Assembly (NCBI RefSeq): GCF_003343245.1
Contig: NZ_CP024901.1
Coordinates: forward strand, 868,001 to 932,000
Length of the DNA stretch: 64,000 nt
From: Photorhabdus laumondii subsp. laumondii
GTDB taxonomy: Bacteria > Pseudomonadota > Gammaproteobacteria > Enterobacterales > Enterobacteriaceae
Reading direction: 5' to 3'
Position 1 is the stretch's first letter; each line of letters starts with the position of its first letter. A program made the position numbers and the translations under genes. The notes under the pieces are model-generated. The model saw only the letters and a program-made list of their open reading frames with translations, was not told the origin of the DNA and did not search any database. Below, one piece after another: positions 54,712 through 62,605 of the stretch.

Positions 54712-54743
54712 TATACCCTATAGATTTCAAGATAACGGGTATA
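54712..54743. repeat. 32-bp minimal ERIC remnant (two termini fused)
   Basis: TATACCCTATAGATTTCAAG joins GATAACGGGTATA, the left and right ends of an ERIC with the whole core missing. It lies in the tnaA-tnaB gap 22 bp before tnaB. Confidence 0.85.
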
Positions 54744-54765
54744 AAGCCACGCTAGGGTAACGCAT

Positions 54766-56010
54766 ATGGCTACTTTGCCGATAAAAAAATCGTCTCCATC
54801 TTTATTTGGCGGTGCCATGATCATTGGTGGAACGGTTATTGGTGCGGGCATGTTTTCTTTACCAGTTGTCATGTCAGGGGCATGGTTTTACTGGTCAATT
54901 GCCACTTTGATTTTTACCTGGTTTTGCATGTTGCATTCAGGATTAATGATATTGGAAGCCAATCTTAATTATCGAATTGGCTCAAGTTTCAGTACTATAA
55001 CAAAAGATCTGTTGGGCAATGGTTGGAATATCATTAATGGTATTACCCTTGCTTTTGTTTTATATATACTGACTTACGCTTATATTTCCGCGAGCGGATC
55101 GATTATTCAACATGCTATGCGAGAAGTATCGATAGATTTTTCACCTGGGTTTGCTGGTTTTTTATTTGCTCTTGTGGTTGCATTTATTGTCTGGTTAAGT
55201 ACTAAAACGGTTAGCCGGATGACGTCGATTATTCTTGGTGCTAAGATATTAACTTTCTTTATGACGTTCGGCGGTTTGGTTTATAACGTTAAACCAGCGG
55301 TATTGTTTAATACAACTGAAGTTAATCCAACTTACTGGCCTTATGTATTAATGACTTTACCTTTCTGTCTGGCCTCCTTTGGATATCATGGTAATGTTCC
55401 TAGCCTGATGAAATATTATGGAAAAGAACCAGAGAAAATAAAGAGATGCCTGTTTATTGGGACATCAATGGCCTTGGTGCTTTATTTGATCTGGTTGATT
55501 GGAACAATGGGAAATATTTCCCGGCCTGATTTTGTCGAAATCATCGCAAAGGGGGGCAATATTGATGTTTTGGTTCAATCATTAAGTGGAGGATTGAACA
55601 GTTCTGCTCTGGGTTTATTATTGACTCTTTTTTCTAACTTTGCGGTTGCCAGCTCATTCCTTGGTGTCACGCTTGGGTTGTTCGATTACCTGGCTGATCT
55701 GCTTAAATTTGATGACACCAAGCTGGGGCGCTTTAAAACGGCATTAGTGACGTTTCTTCCGCCAATGGTTGGTGGAATGATTTATCCGAATGGTTTTATT
55801 CATGCGATAGGTTTTGCTGGCCTTGCTGCAACAGTTTGGGCGGCTATTGTTCCCGCATTACTTGCCAGAGCATCCCGTAAACGATTTGGTAGCCCTATGT
55901 ATCGAGTTTGGGGAGGTAATGTGATGATCGGCTTGATTTTGCTATTTGGCGTACTAAATGCTGCGGCCCATATCTTGTCAAATTTTAACCTGCTGCCCGT
56001 TTATTCATAA
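54766..56010 (+). CDS. tnaB: tryptophan permease, TnaB-like (HAAAP family)
   Basis: 414 residues with about eleven hydrophobic segments. The start [27 protein letters not shown] is the hydroxy/aromatic amino acid permease signature, and [19 protein letters not shown] is conserved in TnaB/Mtr. It takes up tryptophan in symport with protons for TnaA. AGGGTAA precedes the ATG. Position after tnaA fixes the TnaB assignment. Confidence 0.94.
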   Translation: MATLPIKKSSPSLFGGAMIIGGTVIGAGMFSLPVVMSGAWFYWSIATLIFTWFCMLHSGLMILEANLNYRIGSSFSTITKDLLGNGWNIINGITLAFVLYILTYAYISASGSIIQHAMREVSIDFSPGFAGFLFALVVAFIVWLSTKTVSRMTSIILGAKILTFFMTFGGLVYNVKPAVLFNTTEVNPTYWPYVLMTLPFCLASFGYHGNVPSLMKYYGKEPEKIKRCLFIGTSMALVLYLIWLIGTMGNISRPDFVEIIAKGGNIDVLVQSLSGGLNSSALGLLLTLFSNFAVASSFLGVTLGLFDYLADLLKFDDTKLGRFKTALVTFLPPMVGGMIYPNGFIHAIGFAGLAATVWAAIVPALLARASRKRFGSPMYRVWGGNVMIGLILLFGVLNAAAHILSNFNLLPVYS

Positions 56011-56015
56011 AAAAA

Positions 56016-56039
56016 CTCCTGCGGTGGGGGCCGCAGGAG
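56016..56039. terminator. strong stem-loop, oriented for minus-strand transcription
   Basis: CTCCTGCGG pairs with CCGCAGGAG over a 6-nt loop. The A-run lies on its left, so a U-run follows only in leftward transcripts; it may also stop the tnaB message less efficiently. Confidence 0.75.
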
Positions 56040-56357
56040 CCTGGTGTTGACGGAAATAAGCTCCGAAAGGGAGAGAACAAAGCCGGTATTTTTATGTGTT
56101 AATTTAGTTTGTTAACTCCTAACATCTTATAGCAAGGTTATTAACAGGAAGTTCTTATGGCTTCCCTTTAGAACACGAATAGTTAACTGCTTTAATTTCT
56201 TTTAGTGCAACGTCCTGACAGACATGTCGTAAATTCATCTCTGATAGAACAATAGCATTAGAATGCCCTCTTTTGGCAACTTTTTGCCTAGTCATTAATT
56301 AGTTGTATATAATCTTTCAGTGTCAGTGTTGTTTTTGCAACGGTATTACCGCCGGCG
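56040..56357. other. gene-free region
   Basis: 318 bp between the stem-loop and the end of the Tm-1-like gene. No gene or clear motif seen. Confidence 0.5.
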
Positions 56358-57569
56358 CTAAGCCATCATTTGCCGGTATTCTTTAATCACTTGTTGGCAA
56401 AAATCAGGTGAATTTATATGATGAGGGCTTTTAATCAGTTGTCTGTTTTCCGTTTCTATCAATGTTGCTTCAAAAGCATTGATAAATGATTGATTAGCAT
56501 CAGGATTCCAGAATGGCCCATCTTTAATATCCAGAGCAGAAAAACCACCTTCTGGAATAATAAATTTTACTTTTCCTTCGCATTGATTGAGTTTTTCAGC
56601 GATCCAAATTCCCATTTGGCGGTTTTCTTCGGGTATAGTGCGCATTAATGTTACTTGCGAATTGTGGCGGTAAAATTGTCGGTATTTGTAGCGTTCCGGG
56701 ATAGAATTTAGATGACCGAAATTCACCATATCCAACGCTCCGCAAGAGCCAATATAAGGTATTTGCGTGCGGGCTATTGCCCCCAGACGGTCAGCATCAC
56801 AGGCAAGAACACCACCAAACAGATAGTCGCAGACTTCAGTGGTTGTGATATCCAGTAGACTGTAAAGCAAACGGCTTTCGGCGAGTTTTTCCATTGTCTT
56901 ACCGCCGCTGCCGGTTGCGTGGAAAACCAGACAATCATACTGTTGTTCCAACTCTCTGGTTAATAATTGTATACAAGGTGTCGTCACGCCAAACATTGTC
57001 AGGCCGATAGCCGGTTTATCTTCAATAGTGTTCTCTTCGTGAAAATAGACTGCCCCTGCAATTTGGTTGGCCGCATTTTTTAATACCTGGCGAGAGATAC
57101 GGTTAAGACCAGAGACATCCGTGACTGAATACAACATAGAGATGTCGCTAACACCTACATAGCCAGAAACATCGCCGGAAGCCATAGTAGAAACCATAAG
57201 TTTTGGTATACCTACCGGTAAAGATTGCATTGCCGGTGTAATCAGTGCTGTACCGCAGGAACCTCCCAGACCTAGAATGGCTAAAACATCAGGTTGTTTT
57301 GATAAAAAGAGATTGAAGGCGACTGACATTGCGGAAATGGCTTGCCCCTGATCACCACAGAAAACAGCTTCTTTGCCTTGCGGGTGATGCTCTGCTACTG
57401 TTTGGGCGGTAATATCCGCACCTCTTTGCGGCGAGTCAGATTGAGTAGTCAAATCCACAGTTCGAACGGCAAGGCCCGCTTTTTTGATCAGATCCCTGAC
57501 GTAGAAAATTTCTGTGCGCTTGGTATCAAAAATAGTAGCGATATAAACATAGCCTTGGCTTTTTTTCAT
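56358..57569 (-). CDS. Tm-1-like ATP-binding domain protein (UPF0261 family)
   Basis: 403 residues, the usual UPF0261 length. [78 protein letters not shown] and [20 protein letters not shown] are the conserved family blocks, with Gly-rich nucleotide-binding loops. The plant Tm-1 protein inhibits tobamovirus replication; the bacterial role is unknown. It is transcribed divergently from the TetR gene at 57924-58550, with an ERIC between, so that regulator may control it. Confidence 0.9.
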   Translation of the reverse strand: MKKSQGYVYIATIFDTKRTEIFYVRDLIKKAGLAVRTVDLTTQSDSPQRGADITAQTVAEHHPQGKEAVFCGDQGQAISAMSVAFNLFLSKQPDVLAILGLGGSCGTALITPAMQSLPVGIPKLMVSTMASGDVSGYVGVSDISMLYSVTDVSGLNRISRQVLKNAANQIAGAVYFHEENTIEDKPAIGLTMFGVTTPCIQLLTRELEQQYDCLVFHATGSGGKTMEKLAESRLLYSLLDITTTEVCDYLFGGVLACDADRLGAIARTQIPYIGSCGALDMVNFGHLNSIPERYKYRQFYRHNSQVTLMRTIPEENRQMGIWIAEKLNQCEGKVKFIIPEGGFSALDIKDGPFWNPDANQSFINAFEATLIETENRQLIKSPHHINSPDFCQQVIKEYRQMMA

Positions 57570-57772
57570 TATAATTATGAATACTTCCCTGGTGCTGACT
57601 ACTCATTCATGGACAGATTATAGTCAAGATGAGACTCAAGTATCACTGTTGTATTACCAAATTGAGACTGTCATCTCATTTTATTGATAAATAAAATGAA
57701 TCAATTTGGTCGTTTTGTAGATGGTTGAGTAGAGTGATGATAGCGAAAAAATATTTTAACCATAAGTGTTAA

Positions 57773-57899
57773 TATACCCTATGGATTTCAAGATGGATCG
57801 CGACGGCAAGGGAGCAAATCCCCGGGAGCATAGAGAACGATGTGACCGGGGTGAGGGAGTGCAGCCAACAAAGAAGCAACTTGAAAGATAACGGGTATA
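57773..57899. repeat. ERIC element, full length (127 bp)
   Basis: Same orientation as 50404-50530, in the divergent region between the Tm-1-like and TetR genes. The TetR start is only 24 bp after its end, so it overlaps the probable promoter and operator zone. Confidence 0.9.
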
Positions 57900-57923
57900 T
57901 AGCGATTTTTATTGTGAAGAGTT

Positions 57924-58550
57924 ATGGCAATGATAGATTCGAAGACGAAAACTCATTTTACTGGTACTCGGAAAAAAACTTATACATTGCTAATCAATGC
58001 GGCATTGGCGCTTTTTGAACAGAGAGCGATACCTTCGGTTTCTGAATTGGCAATGCATGCTGGTGTTTCCAGAGCAACAGCATACCGCTATTTTCCGACA
58101 CAAAGTGATTTAATTGATGCGATTGTTGGTGCCAGCCTTGGGCCGATCCTCACTTGGAAGCCTGCTAGTGAAAAGACTGAGGAGCGGATTACGGAGTTGT
58201 TGGACTTTGCTTATCCCCGAATGTTTCAATACGAAGGTGCATTGCGAGCTGCTCTGTTAGTTTCCTTGCAACAATGGGCTCAGGGATGTTTATCTGAGGG
58301 TAAGCAGGAAAAGAAATTGGTACGTGGGCATCGTAAAGATATCCTGGCAATGGTTGTTGAACCATTAAAAGGGCATTTTCCGCCGGATATTTTGGAAAAT
58401 GTCATTCGGTCTTTTTCCCTAATTTATGGCTCCGAGGTCTTTCTGGTGATGAAAGATATCTGGCAGATGGATAATGCGGAAATTATTGAGATCACTAAAT
58501 GGATGGCAAAAGCGATAATTAATCAAGCGCACAGAGATTCTGAACTATAG
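57924..58550 (+). CDS. TetR-family transcriptional regulator
   Basis: 208 residues. The N-terminal helix-turn-helix is visible in LLINAALALFEQRAIPSVSELAMHAGVSRATAYRYFPTQSDLIDAIVG (about 20-67); the C-terminal ligand domain has no recognised relatives. GAAGAG precedes the ATG. It is divergent from the Tm-1-like gene and upstream of the dehydratase gene, either of which could be its target. The stop codon is the first three bases of a 13-bp tandem repeat. Confidence 0.92.
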   Translation: MAMIDSKTKTHFTGTRKKTYTLLINAALALFEQRAIPSVSELAMHAGVSRATAYRYFPTQSDLIDAIVGASLGPILTWKPASEKTEERITELLDFAYPRMFQYEGALRAALLVSLQQWAQGCLSEGKQEKKLVRGHRKDILAMVVEPLKGHFPPDILENVIRSFSLIYGSEVFLVMKDIWQMDNAEIIEITKWMAKAIINQAHRDSEL

Positions 58551-58622
58551 GTATTGTTTATAGGCATTGTTTATAGGCATTATTTATAGGTATTATTTAT
58601 AGGTATTATTTATAGGTATTGT
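58548..58622 (+). repeat. 13-bp tandem repeat starting at the TetR stop codon
   Basis: About five and a half copies of TAGGTATTATTTA (variants with GCATT or TTGTTTA). Each unit begins TAG, so loss of units leaves a stop in frame. Its location between the TetR gene and the dehydratase gene could alter spacing by slippage. Confidence 0.92.
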
Positions 58623-58716
58623 GGTAAGTCAAAATTTAGTCACAACCTTTACTATTGACGAATTTTTCTGGTGTGGATATTTTGTCTAATATTTTATATA
58701 ACTTACGGTTATTCCT

Positions 58717-59685
58717 ATGAAAAATATTTCTGTTTATGATGATGTCATTGCCGCCGCCCGGCGAATAGAAGCTTATGCTTACCGTACGCCAGTCCTGACT
58801 TCCCGCACTGCTAATGAAATGACAGGAGCCAGGTTATTTTTCAAATGTGAAAATTATCAGCGAATGGGAGCCTTTAAATTTCGTGGTGCTTTTAATGCGT
58901 TATCACAATTTAATGATGAACAGCGCCGCAATGGGGTTGTCACTTATTCATCGGGTAATCATGCTCAGGCAATTTCATTGGCGGCTCGTATACTGAATAT
59001 TTCGGCGACAATCATCATGCCGTTCGATGCGCCAGTGGCTAAGGTCGCCGCGACCGAAGGTTATGGTGGCAAAATTGTTTTCTATGATCGTTATACGGAC
59101 GATCGTGAACAAATTAGCCGTGAATTATCAGAAAAGCAGGGATTGACCTTAATTCCTCCCTATGATCATCCGCATATTATTGCCGGACAGGGAACTGCGG
59201 CAAAAGAGTTGTTTGAAGAGGTCGGTGAACTGAATGCGTTGTTTGTCTGTCTCGGTGGAGGAGGGCTGCTTTCAGGCAGTGCGCTTGCAGCTCGCCATTT
59301 CTCTCCTGAATGTAAAATTTATGGTGTAGAACCGGAAACCGGTAATGACGCTCAGCAATCATTTCGTCAGGGCAAAATTATTCACATCGATACGCCTAAA
59401 ACTATTGCTGATGGCGCACAAACTCAACATCTTGGGCAATATACTTTCGATATTATTCGAAAAAATGTTGATGATATTTTCACTGTTTCTGATGAAGAAT
59501 TGGTGGATGCAATGCGATTTTATGCAGAAAGAATGAAGATGATTGTCGAACCGACCGGCTGCTTGAGTTTTGCCGCTGCCCGCAAAATGTGTGAGTCATT
59601 GCGAGGCCAAAAGGTAGGGATTATTGTCAGTGGCGGTAATGTGGATATCGAACGTTACTGCTCGTTGCTGGCAAAACAACCTTAG
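58717..59685 (+). CDS. threonine dehydratase-family PLP enzyme (possible threo-3-hydroxyaspartate ammonia-lyase)
   Basis: 322 residues, lacking the regulatory ACT domains of biosynthetic IlvA. The PLP lysine lies in FKCENYQRMGAFKFRGAFNAL, the Gly-rich phosphate loop is CLGGGGLLSG, SSGNHAQA is the substrate loop, and SGGNVD near the end is a cofactor-ring contact. It deaminates a hydroxyamino acid such as threonine, serine or 3-hydroxyaspartate to a keto acid. Overall wording (PYDHPHIIAGQGT) recalls the hydroxyaspartate ammonia-lyase/serine racemase branch. Exact substrate uncertain. Confidence 0.88.
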   Translation: MKNISVYDDVIAAARRIEAYAYRTPVLTSRTANEMTGARLFFKCENYQRMGAFKFRGAFNALSQFNDEQRRNGVVTYSSGNHAQAISLAARILNISATIIMPFDAPVAKVAATEGYGGKIVFYDRYTDDREQISRELSEKQGLTLIPPYDHPHIIAGQGTAAKELFEEVGELNALFVCLGGGGLLSGSALAARHFSPECKIYGVEPETGNDAQQSFRQGKIIHIDTPKTIADGAQTQHLGQYTFDIIRKNVDDIFTVSDEELVDAMRFYAERMKMIVEPTGCLSFAAARKMCESLRGQKVGIIVSGGNVDIERYCSLLAKQP

Positions 59686-60034
59686 ACGTAATAAGTCACG
59701 CAGAAGGGGCTCTTGATATTCGCAGAACTTATAATCTATGTTTGACCGTGTAATTATTGCTTTTTGTATTTGAATATTAATTATATGGCTAATATTATAT
59801 ATTAGCTGTTACATGTTTTTTGTTAATGTTTCACGGTATTATATTTTCATTAATATATGTTATGCTTATCATATATATCCTAATTGATTGTTAATCTATT
59901 AGGGTAAATTGAATAATATATATTTTACATTCGACTTATGGGTATATTATTGAATTAATATGATGGCGGAAGCTATTATCTAATACGCTTCCTCTAATAA
60001 CAGATCTTTTATGACGTCTAAAATAGGTGATTAT
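59686..60034. other. AT-rich region upstream of the toxin-associated gene
   Basis: About 350 bp, very AT-rich, with no gene. It presumably holds the promoter for the following gene. Confidence 0.5.
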
Positions 60035-62344
60035 ATGGCCACGGAAGATAGCATTATTGATGATTTTAACGGTAAAACAAAGACTCTTGGATGGGATATT
60101 ATTGCTGCCTATGATAGAACTAAAATAAATATGCTGTTTGAACAGCAATATGTAAGAAAAGTAAGTGAAGGTGCACATTTTTCACCTATTTTCTGGGAAA
60201 GCGAAAATAAAAAGATAAAATTTGACAACTTGATATTGGGAGTACCGTTAATTTCCTTTGAAAATTCATCAATTGAAGGTTCTCAGGCAACGGTAAAATT
60301 AAATTTTATTTCTGGCACGATAATAGAACTTTATGATGATGGTAGAGTAAAGAATTATCAAAGAATTACCCCGAATAATAATTACCATATGACAATAACC
60401 GTAGACTTGATTGCGGCGACAGGTTCTGTTGATAATAATGGGAAAGTTGTCGTGGAGTTTAAAAAAGGAATTTTGGGGGTAGTCAATGTTATCAACGATG
60501 CGCCAGCAGAAGTTAAGGAGTTTTTCCGTAATTGGCTCAAAGATAATGATGTCACTTATGAGTTAGGTATTTTGAAGCTGGATAATATGGTTGGACTGGT
60601 TCCACAAATGTTTAAAATCAGAACGCAACCGGCACCCGGTGCTAATTTATATGGTTCTGATAATTATGGTCATGGGGCAGTGTTGTTATTTATTGCAACA
60701 AACTATAATCCTAACGGTGGAGTATTACCAACTAGCTCAAGTAATTTTCCTTATTTGATACCAGATAATCGTTCTGCGATGCTAATTATCAGTAATAAGA
60801 CACTTTTTGAGAATATTCTTAAGCCGCAATATGAGCGTTTATTACCTAGCCCAACGGGTGTAAATTTAGAATTAGTTAAGTTAGATAGTCAGGCGGATGA
60901 TTCAGCTAGCTATTTGAAGATAACAAATGGGTATGCTGAGAGCGATGAACCTGTACAATATGAAGGAGGAGGGTATAAAGTATGGACAGGATTGTCTAAA
61001 GGTGAAACTAATATTTGGCTGGAGAAGGTAAAAATTCCTTATTCTGGGATGTATATTAAGCCTGAGAAGGAAAAAATTATCTTTTCTGGGGAGGATAATA
61101 ATGGTCACTCTTATCATTTTATCCAAACATTTGGTGTTTTTTACGATTCAGCAATAAGTGGTGGTTGGAACGACTCTAAAATTGATTTTTATATTGATGG
61201 TTCAATAGATATTACGCCTCATGTAAAATCTAATGATGAGATTGAATTAAAATTAAATAATAGAATGAGCACCAGATATGACAAACAAGATGAACCTGTT
61301 TGGGGAATACACTTTTATCCTAAAGAAAAGTTTGTTAATAAAACAGCAGAAGTTGTTAAAGATATTGTTGAAAATAATTTATCCAACGTTGCAAAGATTA
61401 AATTAGATAGCATTAGCCTATTTGCAGTTAATCATCTTCTTTTTCCTGAAAGCAATTATCTTGAATTTGATAAAGTATATGTGCCTGGGGATATGGTGCT
61501 ATTTGGTGATATTTCCCCAACATCAACTGCATTTAGAATTAATGATCTTCAACTAACTATACCATTGAAAGCTAAGCATAAATTTACAACCAACACCAAG
61601 GCAACGGTAAATTGGTCTATTACTCCAGCAGAATTGGGGAGTATTAATGCGAATACAGGAGATTACATGGCACCGACTAAGATAAAAGGGAATAATCAAA
61701 TTGTGACAATTACTGCGACAGACCCAAATACAAACGCTAAAGCTTCAGCGGTTGTAATTTTGGTGCCTTCCTCAGTATCGATTAGTCCTTCTTTTGTTGT
61801 TATCAATGAAAATGATGTTAATAAGAATGCCAATTTTACTGTTTATGGCGATAAAAAAGTGAATTGGCGTGTGGAAACGGGTACTGGCTATGGTGTTGTT
61901 GATGCGAATGGCAAATATACGCCTCCAGCCGCTTTCCCGGCTGGATATAATATGGTTACGGTGACGGCTGTTGCTGATAATGGCGATTTAGATAAAGTTA
62001 ATATCCTGCTTATCAGTAAAAACACGAAAGCTGAGTTCACGATTAATCCTAGCTATAATCAAGAGTTATTAACACCCGATGCCGTAATGAAATTCTCTTC
62101 TGTTGGTAATGATTTGACTTCTCCAAGTGAATGGAGTCTTATGCCAGAAAGAGGAAATATTAAGGTAGGTGAACCAGAAGTCACAAAAGATGAGTTTGGT
62201 AATGACATCGAAAAGTATACTGCAACTTATACTGCACCAAGTGATATTACTTGTTCAGAAATTGTTTTACTCAGAGTGACACATAAAAATAAACCCAATC
62301 GTGCGGGATATGCTTTGATTACACTTGAGCCGAAAATCAGCTAA
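60035..62344 (+). CDS. large protein with P47/TULIP-like N-terminus and bacterial Ig-like repeats
   Basis: 769 residues from the ATG at 60035 (AGGTGA upstream; an ATG at 60011 is possible). No signal peptide. The N-terminal third, beginning KTKTLGWDIIAAYDRTKINMLFEQQYV and continuing with long amphipathic strands, resembles P47/OrfX-type TULIP proteins found with neurotoxin and insecticidal loci. The C-terminal 280 residues hold at least two Ig-like (BIg2-type) domains, KAKHKFTTNTKATVNWSITPAELGSINANTGDYMAP and INENDVNKNANFTVYGDKKVNWRVETGTGYGVVDANGKYTPP. It directly precedes a TccA-like toxin gene, hinting at a toxin or toxin-helper role. The TULIP call is tentative; the Ig-like call is firmer. 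Confidence 0.7.
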   Translation: MATEDSIIDDFNGKTKTLGWDIIAAYDRTKINMLFEQQYVRKVSEGAHFSPIFWESENKKIKFDNLILGVPLISFENSSIEGSQATVKLNFISGTIIELYDDGRVKNYQRITPNNNYHMTITVDLIAATGSVDNNGKVVVEFKKGILGVVNVINDAPAEVKEFFRNWLKDNDVTYELGILKLDNMVGLVPQMFKIRTQPAPGANLYGSDNYGHGAVLLFIATNYNPNGGVLPTSSSNFPYLIPDNRSAMLIISNKTLFENILKPQYERLLPSPTGVNLELVKLDSQADDSASYLKITNGYAESDEPVQYEGGGYKVWTGLSKGETNIWLEKVKIPYSGMYIKPEKEKIIFSGEDNNGHSYHFIQTFGVFYDSAISGGWNDSKIDFYIDGSIDITPHVKSNDEIELKLNNRMSTRYDKQDEPVWGIHFYPKEKFVNKTAEVVKDIVENNLSNVAKIKLDSISLFAVNHLLFPESNYLEFDKVYVPGDMVLFGDISPTSTAFRINDLQLTIPLKAKHKFTTNTKATVNWSITPAELGSINANTGDYMAPTKIKGNNQIVTITATDPNTNAKASAVVILVPSSVSISPSFVVINENDVNKNANFTVYGDKKVNWRVETGTGYGVVDANGKYTPPAAFPAGYNMVTVTAVADNGDLDKVNILLISKNTKAEFTINPSYNQELLTPDAVMKFSSVGNDLTSPSEWSLMPERGNIKVGEPEVTKDEFGNDIEKYTATYTAPSDITCSEIVLLRVTHKNKPNRAGYALITLEPKIS

Positions 62345-62373
62345 TCGTTAACGACTTTTAATAACCGCCAGAT

Positions 62374-62405
62374 GATGCAATAAATTTCTTATTATTTATT
62401 GCATC
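62374..62405 (+). terminator. 12-bp stem-loop after the P47-like gene
   Basis: GATGCAATAAAT pairs perfectly with ATTTATTGCATC over an 8-nt loop; the T-run comes about 20 bases later. A probable terminator isolating the next gene. Confidence 0.65.
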
Positions 62406-62454
62406 TCTGTTATCTAATTTATTGTTTTTTTTATAAAAAAATATTCATCCTGTA

Positions 62455-62581
62455 TATACCCTATGGATTTCAAGATGCATCGCGGCGGCAAAGGAGCGAA
62501 TCCCCGGGAGCATAGATAACTATGTGACTGGGGTGAGTGAGTGCAGCCAACAAAGAAGCAACTTGAAAGATGACGGGTATA
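62455..62581. repeat. ERIC element, full length (127 bp)
   Basis: Same orientation as 50404-50530, ending 24 bp before the toxin ATG, so it forms part of the toxin gene leader. Confidence 0.9.
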
Positions 62582-62605
62582 TTTCCGATAAATAAAGGCG
62601 ATCCT

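Noticed and set aside
58548..58622. possible CRISPR-like array
   Set aside because: Units of 13 bp are directly adjacent with no spacers, so this is a simple tandem repeat.
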